Of a stretch of 5,259 nt of DNA, positions 1 through 5,259 are shown piece by piece; position 1 is the stretch's first letter; every line of letters begins with the position of its first letter. The stretch is taken from the NCBI GenBank assembly GCA_047631095.1, contig JBLHZD010000285.1:1-5259 (forward strand), read 5' to 3'. This stretch comes from JABJJH01 sp047631095 (lineage in GTDB: Bacteria; Pseudomonadota; Alphaproteobacteria; UBA8366; GCA-2717185). The position numbers and the translations under genes are program-made. The notes below the pieces were generated by a model. It was not told the origin of the DNA and made no database searches. It worked only from the letters and a program-made list of their open reading frames with translations.

Positions 1-358
1 CATGGCCGTAGCCCATCGCCTGGTCCTGCAAATCACACTCACCACCCTGATCGCAGATTGGGCAATCCAGGGGATGGTTGATCAACAAAAATTCCATGAC
101 GCCGTTACGCGCCTTCTGGACCATCGGGGAATTGGTAATAACTTCCATCCCCTCGCCCGCCGGAAGCGCGCAGGATGCCTGAGGTTTGGGGGGGCCAGGT
201 TTCACTTCAACCAAGCACATTCGGCAATTACCCGCGATCGAGAGTCGTTCATGGTAACAGAATCGGGGAACTTCCACACCAGCCTGTTCACAGGCTTGCA
301 GAACGGTCAGCCCGTTTTCAACTTCAATTTCCACGCCGTCGACGGTTAATTTTGGCAT
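1..358 (-). CDS. nuoG: NADH-quinone oxidoreductase subunit G, N-terminal part (cut by window edge)
   Basis: This is the N-terminal 119 residues of NuoG, the large iron-sulfur subunit of complex I that passes electrons from NuoF/NuoE towards NuoI and NuoB on the cytoplasmic side. The protein begins MPKLTVDGVEIEVENGLTVL, a ferredoxin-like fold. It has the 2Fe-2S ligand set Cys34, Cys45, Cys48, Cys63, the last three lying in GNCRMC and ASCALP. It then has the His-ligated 4Fe-4S motif His95, Cys99, Cys102, Cys108 (HPLDCPICDQGGEC). The rest, including the molybdopterin-oxidoreductase-like domain expected in this family, lies beyond the left edge. The frame is open to the edge with no stop. The ATG is preceded by AGGA eight bases upstream, overlapping the nuoF stop codon, and the gap to nuoF is 10 bases, so translation is probably coupled. 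Identity is firm; only the missing part is unknown. Confidence 0.97.
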   Translation of the reverse strand, partial: MPKLTVDGVEIEVENGLTVLQACEQAGVEVPRFCYHERLSIAGNCRMCLVEVKPGPPKPQASCALPAGEGMEVITNSPMVQKARNGVMEFLLINHPLDCPICDQGGECDLQDQAMGYGH

Positions 359-368
359 TTTCGCGTTC

Positions 369-1670
369 CTATTCCGCCGCCGCAGCCGTTGGTTGGCTAC
401 TCACGCCTTTGCGTTTCAGAATACGATGCTCAATTTCATCGCGAAAATGCCGTATCAACCCTTGAACTGGCCAAGCGGCGCCATCTCCCAGCGCACAAAT
501 AGTATGCCCTTCAATCTGCTTCGATACATCGAGCAACATATCTATTTCTTCAACCTCAGCATCACCCGTAACCATGCGCTCCAATATCCGCCACATCCAT
601 CCTGTGCCCTCACGGCACGGCGTACACTGGCCACAGCTTTCATGCTTGTAGAAATATGCAAGGCGGGCGATGGCTTTAACGATATCCGTGGACTTATCCA
701 TTACAATCAAACCAGCCGTGCCTAAACCAGTTTGTTGTTCCTTTAACGAATCAAAATCCATCAACACATCGTCACAAATATGCTTAGGCAGCATTGGGGT
801 CGAACTGCCCCCTGGGATCACCGCCAGAAGGTTGTCCCATCCACCGCGAACGCCGCCCGCATGCGTCTCGATCAATTCTTTTAGCGGAATCGACATTTCT
901 TCTTCGACATTACACGGGTTGTTCACATGGCCCGAGATGCAAAATACCTTGGTGCCGTGGTTGTTCTCTCGCCCGAAACTTGAAAACCATTCCGCGCCGC
1001 GTCGTAAAATCGTCGGCGCGACAGCAATTGTTTCCACATTATTCACCGTCGTCGGACAACCATAAAGTCCTGACATTGCGGGAAATGGCGGCTTCAACCT
1101 TGGTTGACCCTTTTTTCCCTCAAGGCTTTCCAACAGCGCCGTTTCTTCGCCGCAGATATACGCGCCTGCGCCACGATGAACATAAACATCATAGGCCCAA
1201 CCAGAGCCACACGCATCCGGCCCCAGCAGCCCGGCGGCATACGCTTCGTCCACAGCGCGATCTAACGCTGCAGCTTCATTAAAAAATTCGCCGCGAACAT
1301 AAACATAGGCCGCATGCGCGCCCATCGCGAACCCGGCCAACAAGCAACCTTCAACCAGCTTATGCGGGTCGTGGCGCAGAATATCACGATCCTTGCACGT
1401 TCCCGGCTCGCTCTCGTCCCCGTTAACGACCAGGTAATGCGGGCGATCGCCAATCTCTTTCGGCATGAACGACCATTTTAATCCGGTCGGGAACCCGGCG
1501 CCGCCGCGACCGCGCAAACCAGAAGACTTCATTTCTTCAACAATCCAGTCGCGGCCCTTGGCAAGCAGGTCCTTTGTGCCCGCCCAATCACCGCGGGCGC
1601 GCGCGCCGGCAAGCGACGGATCGTGCAGTCCGTACAAATTGGTGAAGATACGATCTTTATCTTGAAGCAT
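369..1670 (-). CDS. nuoF: NADH-quinone oxidoreductase subunit F (NADH- and FMN-binding, 51 kDa type)
   Basis: NuoF is the electron entry subunit of complex I. It binds NADH and FMN and carries a 4Fe-4S cluster (N3) at the cytoplasmic tip of the peripheral arm. The 433-residue protein has the usual family length. Visible motifs in order are: the glycine-rich nucleotide loop GRGGAGFPTGLKW (residues 54-66); NGDESEPGTCKDR (83-95), lining the FMN/NADH site; GAGAYICGEETALLESLEG (167-185); and the cluster motif ESCGQCTPCREGT (344-356) giving Cys346, Cys349 and Cys352, with the fourth ligand Cys392 in ICALGDGAAWP. EPGTCKDR with Cys is the form I associate with alphaproteobacteria and mitochondria. 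The ATG lies 5 bases after the nuoE stop; a GGAAG about 10 bases upstream, inside the nuoE end, can serve as ribosome binding site. The C-terminal tail is a short Ala-rich stretch. No defect is seen. Confidence 0.98.
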   Translation of the reverse strand: MLQDKDRIFTNLYGLHDPSLAGARARGDWAGTKDLLAKGRDWIVEEMKSSGLRGRGGAGFPTGLKWSFMPKEIGDRPHYLVVNGDESEPGTCKDRDILRHDPHKLVEGCLLAGFAMGAHAAYVYVRGEFFNEAAALDRAVDEAYAAGLLGPDACGSGWAYDVYVHRGAGAYICGEETALLESLEGKKGQPRLKPPFPAMSGLYGCPTTVNNVETIAVAPTILRRGAEWFSSFGRENNHGTKVFCISGHVNNPCNVEEEMSIPLKELIETHAGGVRGGWDNLLAVIPGGSSTPMLPKHICDDVLMDFDSLKEQQTGLGTAGLIVMDKSTDIVKAIARLAYFYKHESCGQCTPCREGTGWMWRILERMVTGDAEVEEIDMLLDVSKQIEGHTICALGDGAAWPVQGLIRHFRDEIEHRILKRKGVSSQPTAAAAE

Positions 1671-1675
1671 ATCTG

Positions 1676-2263
1676 TTATTCTTCCGAAAAAGTAAGGTCG
1701 TTTAAAGCAATGGTGCCACTTACGGGCGCTGATGTTTGGCGCCCGATCTGGGTGCCATACGGCGGCGTTTCACCGGCCTGTAACGCCTTCAACACCGCAA
1801 CGATGCTATCCGCCGTTAAATCTTCGTACATATCGTCATTAATCTGCACGATTGGCGCGTTTACACAGGCTCCAAGACATTCTACCTCCAACAAGGAGAA
1901 CATACCGTCTTGCGTCGTCTGTCCCAGCCCAACGCCTAAATGCTTCTCCGTCGCCGCGAGCACCGCATCCGAATCACGCAACCAGCAAGGCGTGGTGGTG
2001 CAAAACTGCAGGAGATACTTCCCGACCGGCTTCATACTGATCATCGTATAAAAGCTGGCCACTTCGACAACACGAATGCGTGGCATATCCAGAAACGCTG
2101 CGACAGCATCCATAACGGGATCACTCGCCCAGCCATCGTTCTGTCGTTGCGCCAGATCCAGCAACGGCAACACCGCGCTGGCTTGTCGCCCTTCCGGATA
2201 TTTTGCGACGATTTTTTGAGCAGCCGCTAATGTTTCCGGTGTGAATTCAAATTTATCGCTCAT
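1676..2263 (-). CDS. nuoE: NADH-quinone oxidoreductase subunit E (2Fe-2S, 24 kDa type)
   Basis: NuoE is the thioredoxin-like 2Fe-2S subunit (cluster N1a) that pairs with NuoF in the NADH dehydrogenase module of complex I. The 195-residue protein has an N-terminal helical part (about residues 8-75, including the motif VVEVASFYTMI) and a thioredoxin-like domain with ligands Cys88 and Cys93 (FCTTTPC, spacing C-x4-C) and Cys129 and Cys133 (ECLGAC, C-x3-C). After about residue 165 there is a tail with TQIGRQTSAPVSGTIAL, the kind of extension found in alphaproteobacterial and mitochondrial homologues and absent from the shorter enterobacterial form. The ATG follows the nuoD stop by 12 bases. The best ribosome binding site is AAGG overlapping that stop, 10 bases upstream. 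A GGAGA also abuts the ATG but is too close to work. No extra gene lies between nuoE and nuoF. Confidence 0.97.
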   Translation of the reverse strand: MSDKFEFTPETLAAAQKIVAKYPEGRQASAVLPLLDLAQRQNDGWASDPVMDAVAAFLDMPRIRVVEVASFYTMISMKPVGKYLLQFCTTTPCWLRDSDAVLAATEKHLGVGLGQTTQDGMFSLLEVECLGACVNAPIVQINDDMYEDLTADSIVAVLKALQAGETPPYGTQIGRQTSAPVSGTIALNDLTFSEE

Positions 2264-2275
2264 TCTCCGCGCGCC

Positions 2276-3457
2276 TTACCGGTCAATCTCGCCAAAGACA
2301 ACATCCATGGATCCCAAAATTGCAACAGAATCCGCCAACATGTGGCCTTTGCACATAAAGTGCATCGCCTGAAGATGCGCAAACCCTGGCGCCCGAATTT
2401 TACAGCGATAGGGTTTGTTCGATCCGTCTGAGACGAGATACACGCCAAACTCACCTTTCGGCGCTTCCACGGCGGTATAAGTTTCACCCTCAGGCACATG
2501 CACGCCTTCGGTATACAGCTTGAAGTGATGGATCAACGCTTCCATCGATTGTTTCATATCCGCACGGCGCGGCGGCGAAACTTTACCATCTTCGCTTTGC
2601 ACGGGGCCTTCCGGCATTTTTTCAATACACTGGCGTACGATTCGAACGCTCTGGCGCATCTCTTCGATTCGCACCAAGTAGCGGTCGTAACAATCGCCAT
2701 TCTTGCCAATCGGAATATCAAAGTCCATATCGGCGTACACGTCATAGGGCTGCGACTTCCGCAAGTCCCAGGCGACGCCAGATCCGCGGAGCATTGGGCC
2801 GGAAAATCCCCACGCCATCGCGTCGGCGGCGGAGACGACCCCAATATCAACCGTTCGTTGCTTGAAAATCCGATTGTCCGTCAGCAACGTTTCCATATCG
2901 TCGATAAAGTTCGGAAACGCATCCGCCCAATCGATAATACGATCCATCAGCCCTGCAGGCATATCCTGATGCACGCCGCCAACCCGGTAATAGGCGGCGT
3001 GAAGCCTTGCGCCGCAGACCGCCTCATGAAACTCCATCAGCTTTTCACGCTCTTCGAACGCCCATAACATCGGCGTCATAGCTCCCACGTCGAGGGCGAG
3101 CGCCGGCACGTTCAGAAGATGATTCAGCAACCTGGAAATTTCGGCGAACATAACGCGGATATACTGACCGCGCGGCGGCGGCGCGATACCCAGTAATTTT
3201 TCCACCGCTAAGACAAACCCATGTTCCTGGCACATCGGCGCTACGTAATCCAAGCGATCAAAATATGGAATCGCCTGCATGTAGGTCTTGTGCTCAATGA
3301 GCTTCTCTGTTCCGCGATGCAGCAAGCCAATATGCGGGTCCAGCCGCTCCACTATCTCGCCGTCCATTTCCATGACCATGCGCAAAACGCCGTGCGCGGC
3401 CGGATGTTGTGGACCGAAATTAAGCGTCAGGTTTTTGATTTGGGCGTCGGCGGTCAT
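2276..3457 (-). CDS. nuoD: NADH-quinone oxidoreductase subunit D (49 kDa type, quinone pocket)
   Basis: NuoD forms, with NuoB, the quinone-binding cavity of complex I and belongs to the same superfamily as the large subunit of NiFe hydrogenases, but lacks the nickel ligands. The 393-residue length is normal for a stand-alone NuoD. Key motifs are NFGPQHPAAHGVLR (13-26), where His22 aligns with the quinone-contacting His, and Tyr71 in DRLDY, which has the same 49-residue spacing as the His38/Tyr87 pair known from Thermus. Others are HIGLLHRGTEKL (42-53), RGSGVAWDLR (224-233) and the typical ending DVVFGEIDR. The ATG shares an ATGA overlap with the nuoC stop; AGGA lies eight bases upstream, so translational coupling to nuoC is likely. 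nuoC and nuoD are separate here, unlike the fused enterobacterial nuoCD. Confidence 0.98.
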   Translation of the reverse strand: MTADAQIKNLTLNFGPQHPAAHGVLRMVMEMDGEIVERLDPHIGLLHRGTEKLIEHKTYMQAIPYFDRLDYVAPMCQEHGFVLAVEKLLGIAPPPRGQYIRVMFAEISRLLNHLLNVPALALDVGAMTPMLWAFEEREKLMEFHEAVCGARLHAAYYRVGGVHQDMPAGLMDRIIDWADAFPNFIDDMETLLTDNRIFKQRTVDIGVVSAADAMAWGFSGPMLRGSGVAWDLRKSQPYDVYADMDFDIPIGKNGDCYDRYLVRIEEMRQSVRIVRQCIEKMPEGPVQSEDGKVSPPRRADMKQSMEALIHHFKLYTEGVHVPEGETYTAVEAPKGEFGVYLVSDGSNKPYRCKIRAPGFAHLQAMHFMCKGHMLADSVAILGSMDVVFGEIDR

Positions 3458-4080
3458 TCGCCTTGTCCTTTTTCAGCCTTTTCATCACCCGGGAGCGGCT
3501 TACCGCCCTCCCAGGGGCTAGTAAAATCGAAGGCGCGAAAGGATTGCGTCAAGGCGACAGGCTCGTAGATGACCCTCTGCTGCTCATCATCGTAGCGCAC
3601 CTCGACATGGCCCGTTAACGGAAAGTCCTTACGAAGCGGATGACCATCGAACCCGTAATCCGTTAAAATTCTGCGCAAGTCCGGGTGCCCCGAAAAGAAC
3701 ACGCCAAATAAATCCCACACTTCGCGCTCGAACCAACTGGCGGTCGGATAAATATCGGCGATGGACGGAACCTGCGTATCCTCGTCCGCCTTCACCTTTA
3801 CTCGAAGGCGCTGGTTCAAATTGTAGCTCAACAAATTATAGACGATATCGAAACGCTGTTGGCGCTCCGGGTAATCAACGCCACAAATATCGACGACTGA
3901 TTTGAACAGGCAATTCACGTCGTCTCGCAAAAATTTCATACATTTGCAAAGCGCGGCGCACCCAATTTCGATACAGACCTCCCCGCCCTCGATACGCACT
4001 TCCAGCACAGAGCCGCCAAGGTGATCTGTGAGATAATCGGCCAGTTCTTGATGAACGACGCTAATGTTTTCTGCTTCCAT
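3454..4080 (-). CDS. nuoC: NADH-quinone oxidoreductase subunit C (30 kDa type)
   Basis: NuoC is a cofactor-free scaffold subunit of the connecting module of complex I, packing against NuoD and NuoB. The 208-residue protein shows the family signature around residues 64-71 (DICGVDYP), the RFDIVYNLLS strand, the WFEREVWDLFGVFFSGHPDLRR block (about 130-151), and ILTDYGFDGHPLRKDFPL followed by VEVRYDDE. The C-terminus continues FDFTSPWEG and ends in a charged tail. I chose the ATG at 4080. A TTG directly upstream at 4083 would add one Met and is equally in frame. Neither has a strong ribosome binding site; AAGAG overlapping the nuoB stop is the best candidate. The gap to nuoB is 13 bases, and the stop overlaps the nuoD ATG. 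Six Cys residues (36, 41, 45, 47, 57, 66) crowd the N-terminal half, unusual for a subunit without metal. Confidence 0.96.
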   Translation of the reverse strand: MEAENISVVHQELADYLTDHLGGSVLEVRIEGGEVCIEIGCAALCKCMKFLRDDVNCLFKSVVDICGVDYPERQQRFDIVYNLLSYNLNQRLRVKVKADEDTQVPSIADIYPTASWFEREVWDLFGVFFSGHPDLRRILTDYGFDGHPLRKDFPLTGHVEVRYDDEQQRVIYEPVALTQSFRAFDFTSPWEGGKPLPGDEKAEKGQGE

Positions 4081-4093
4081 CAACTAAATGCTC

Positions 4094-4642
4094 TTAACGC
4101 GCTATGCTGCCGGTGCGCCGGATTTTCTTTTGCAACTGCATAATTCCGTAAATCAGGGCCTCAGCCGTTGGCGGACAACCCGGCACATAGATGTCGACTG
4201 GCACAACCCGGTCACAGCCACGAACAACCGAATAGGAGTAGTGATAATAACCCCCGCCGTTCGCGCAGGAGCCCATGGAGATCACCCAGCGCGGCTCCGC
4301 CATCTGATCATATACCTTGCGCAACGCTGGCGCCATTTTGTTGGTTAATGTACCGGCGACGATCATGACGTCGGATTGCCGGGGACTACCGCGCGGCACG
4401 ACGCCAAATCGGTCAAGATCATAGCGCGGCATATAAGCGTGGATCATTTCGACGGCGCAGCACGCTAAACCAAAGGTCATTGGCCATAACGATCCAGTGC
4501 GCGCCCAATTCACCAACTTATCGGCGTTCGCCAGCACAAACCCTTTTTCTGCAAGCGAATCTGTCACGGATTCCATGACCCGATCCTGCACGTCGCTATT
4601 TTGCAGGGGCGCTTGCCCCTGAATCGTTGGGCTCATTCCCAT
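4094..4642 (-). CDS. nuoB: NADH-quinone oxidoreductase subunit B (PSST type, cluster N2)
   Basis: NuoB carries cluster N2, the last 4Fe-4S centre before quinone, and sits on the membrane-facing end of the peripheral arm next to NuoD. Numbered from the chosen start, the ligands are the tandem Cys61-Cys62 (FGLACCAVE), Cys126 (GSCANGGG) and Cys156 (VPGCPP). The core SPRQSDVMIVAGTLTNKMAP and the ending RRTGSIAR are typical. Three in-frame ATGs compete. The longest, at 4663, lies 30 bases inside nuoA and has no ribosome binding site. The one at 4642 (protein begins MGMSPTIQ, 182 residues) has AAAAGG nine bases upstream. The one at 4636 forms an ATGA overlap with the nuoA stop but has only a weak GGA six bases upstream. 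I prefer 4642. Gene identity is not affected by this choice. Confidence 0.95.
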   Translation of the reverse strand: MGMSPTIQGQAPLQNSDVQDRVMESVTDSLAEKGFVLANADKLVNWARTGSLWPMTFGLACCAVEMIHAYMPRYDLDRFGVVPRGSPRQSDVMIVAGTLTNKMAPALRKVYDQMAEPRWVISMGSCANGGGYYHYSYSVVRGCDRVVPVDIYVPGCPPTAEALIYGIMQLQKKIRRTGSIAR

Positions 4643-4998
4643 TCCAATGCGCCTTTTCGCCATTCATACACGAAACCGATTGTCAGAATTCCCAGAAAAA
4701 GGACCATCGACCAAAATCCGAAAACGCCAATATCTCCGAGAGACACCGCCCACGGGAACAAAAACGCGACTTCCAAATCGAAAATAATAAATAAAATAGC
4801 CACAAGATAAAACCGTACGTCGAACCGGCCCCGGGCATCGTCAAAAGCCTCAAACCCACATTCATAGGCTGAAAGTTTCTCAGAATCAGGAGATTGTTTT
4901 GCGAGCACCAGGCTAGCGACATACATCGCGCCAGAGATGCCAATAGCCAAGGCTAGAAATATCAGGATTGGAAGATATTCCCGAAGCAACCCTTCCAT
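4633..4998 (-). CDS. nuoA: NADH-quinone oxidoreductase subunit A (ND3 type membrane subunit)
   Basis: NuoA is the small membrane subunit of complex I at the junction of membrane and peripheral arms, equivalent to mitochondrial ND3. The 121-residue protein has three hydrophobic segments, about residues 8-33, 61-85 and 91-111. Between the first two is the conserved loop with YECGFE (45-50). Cys47 there corresponds to the ND3 loop cysteine whose accessibility reports the active/deactive state in mitochondrial enzymes. The second segment contains the conserved acidic pair in FDLEVAFLFPW (Asp74, Glu76). The end, YEWRKGALEWE, is typical. The ATG has GGGGAG nine bases upstream. nuoA is the first gene of the operon, about 130 bases downstream of the tRNA-Asp terminator. 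Its 3' end overlaps nuoB. Confidence 0.97.
   Translation of the reverse strand: MEGLLREYLPILIFLALAIGISGAMYVASLVLAKQSPDSEKLSAYECGFEAFDDARGRFDVRFYLVAILFIIFDLEVAFLFPWAVSLGDIGVFGFWSMVLFLGILTIGFVYEWRKGALEWE
4652..4657 (-). promoter_or_regulatory. Ribosome binding site favouring the 4642 start of nuoB
   Basis: On the minus strand AAAAGG lies nine bases before the ATG at 4642 and inside the end of nuoA. It is the best Shine-Dalgarno match near the three possible nuoB starts, and decides for the middle one. The match is short, so this is an inference. Confidence 0.5.
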
Positions 4999-5007
4999 TT
5001 GTCTCTA

Positions 5008-5013
5008 CTCCCC
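5008..5013 (-). promoter_or_regulatory. Ribosome binding site of nuoA
   Basis: GGGGAG on the minus strand, nine bases before the nuoA ATG. It is purine-rich, well spaced, and the only such match in the leader, which supports the start at 4998. Confidence 0.7.
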
Positions 5014-5077
5014 AAAACGTCGCGTATTCGGTGTGTAATTTACGACTATAAACGATCAATTCGCACGCAGCGACCGC

Positions 5078-5105
5078 AATATAAGATTTATGAAATGTGA
5101 AGCAA
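5078..5105 (-). promoter_or_regulatory. Possible sigma-70 type promoter of the nuo operon
   Basis: On the minus strand TTGCTT (5105-5100) and TATATT (5083-5078) are separated by 16 bases. The -10 box matches TATAAT in five of six positions; the -35 box matches in only three. It lies just after the tRNA terminator and would give a leader of roughly 70 bases before nuoA. An independent nuo promoter is expected here because the terminator cuts off transcription from the tRNA gene. A second -10-like TATAGT nearer to nuoA (around 5046-5051) lacks a good -35. Purely a sequence match. Confidence 0.4.
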
Positions 5106-5117
5106 AGGCAATTAGCC

Positions 5118-5168
5118 AAAAAAACTAAAAATTAAGCCCGTCACTCTGAAATGACGGGCTTAATTTTT
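5118..5168 (-). terminator. Intrinsic terminator after tRNA-Asp
   Basis: The arms 5127-5143 and 5152-5168 are perfect complements over 17 base pairs with an 8-base loop. The core is GCCCGTCA/TGACGGGC, extended by A/T pairs. Reading on the minus strand, the stem ends in five T, then AG and a run of seven T (5124-5118). This fits a Rho-independent terminator for the tRNA-Asp transcript, separating it from nuoA. The A/T flanks are symmetric, so it could also stop plus-strand transcription, but no plus-strand gene in the window needs it. Confidence 0.9.
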
Positions 5169-5205
5169 ATATTTCTTAATTCAGTACAACAACGTAACGG
5201 GGTAG

Positions 5206-5259
<54 letters not shown>

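Noticed and set aside
2..349. A plus-strand open frame of 115 codons opposite nuoG.
   Set aside because: The minus strand here encodes NuoG with all expected cluster ligands; the plus frame is its shadow.
794..1282. Plus-strand open frames opposite nuoF, including one of 162 codons rich in Arg, Pro and His.
   Set aside because: Composition is typical of reading antisense to a GC-biased gene; no motif or ribosome binding site supports it.
2498..3067. A 189-codon open frame on the plus strand opposite nuoD, the longest plus-strand frame.
   Set aside because: It lies wholly antisense to a strongly conserved gene, resembles no family I know, and has the composition expected of a complementary-strand shadow.
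5042..5062. An FNR/CRP-type half site TTGAT near TATAG in the nuoA leader (minus strand).
   Set aside because: The second half does not match ATCAA, so there is no palindrome to support an operator.
4913..5119. A 68-codon minus-strand frame spanning the nuoA leader and the nuoA 5' end.
   Set aside because: It starts just after the tRNA terminator, upstream of or overlapping the likely promoter, lacks a ribosome binding site, and overlaps nuoA in another frame.

Overview
This window carries the promoter-proximal half of a respiratory complex I (proton-pumping NADH:quinone oxidoreductase) operon. All protein genes are on the minus strand, so transcription runs from high to low coordinates in the order nuoA, nuoB, nuoC, nuoD, nuoE, nuoF, nuoG. 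The first six genes are complete. nuoG is cut by the left window edge after 119 codons. At the right edge, on the same strand and upstream of nuoA, lies the 3' part of a tRNA-Asp(GTC) gene followed by a strong intrinsic terminator.

Layout in transcription order: tRNA-Asp 3' part (5259 to 5206); a short AT-rich spacer (5205 to 5169, nothing recognised); the tRNA terminator (5168 to about 5118); a promoter/leader region of about 120 bases before nuoA; then nuoA to nuoG with almost no gaps. nuoA/nuoB overlap (10 bases with the start chosen here), nuoC/nuoD share an ATGA overlap, and the other junctions are 5 to 13 bases. No stretch longer than about 210 bases lacks a gene, and I found no believable gene on the plus strand.

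The organism is most likely an alphaproteobacterium. nuoC and nuoD are separate genes, unlike the fused nuoCD of enterobacteria. The NuoD, NuoB and NuoF sequences are of the alphaproteobacterial/mitochondrial kind, with Cys in the NuoF motif EPGTCKDR, the NuoD end GEIDR and the NuoC motif DICGVDYPER. Coding DNA looks moderately GC-rich (estimated by eye, not computed). I cannot name a genus.

Functionally, NuoE, NuoF and NuoG form the NADH-oxidising module: FMN and the N3-type 4Fe-4S cluster in NuoF, a 2Fe-2S cluster in NuoE, and the start of the NuoG cluster chain. NuoB, NuoC and NuoD form the connecting module, with the terminal N2 cluster in NuoB and the quinone pocket between NuoB and NuoD. 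NuoA is the first membrane subunit, at the junction of the two arms. All visible cluster ligands are present and no reading frame is broken, so the encoded subunits look functional. This is a conserved housekeeping region. I see no novel system; the findings are modest points about start codons, a cysteine-rich patch in NuoC, and a sequence relation between the tRNA and its terminator.
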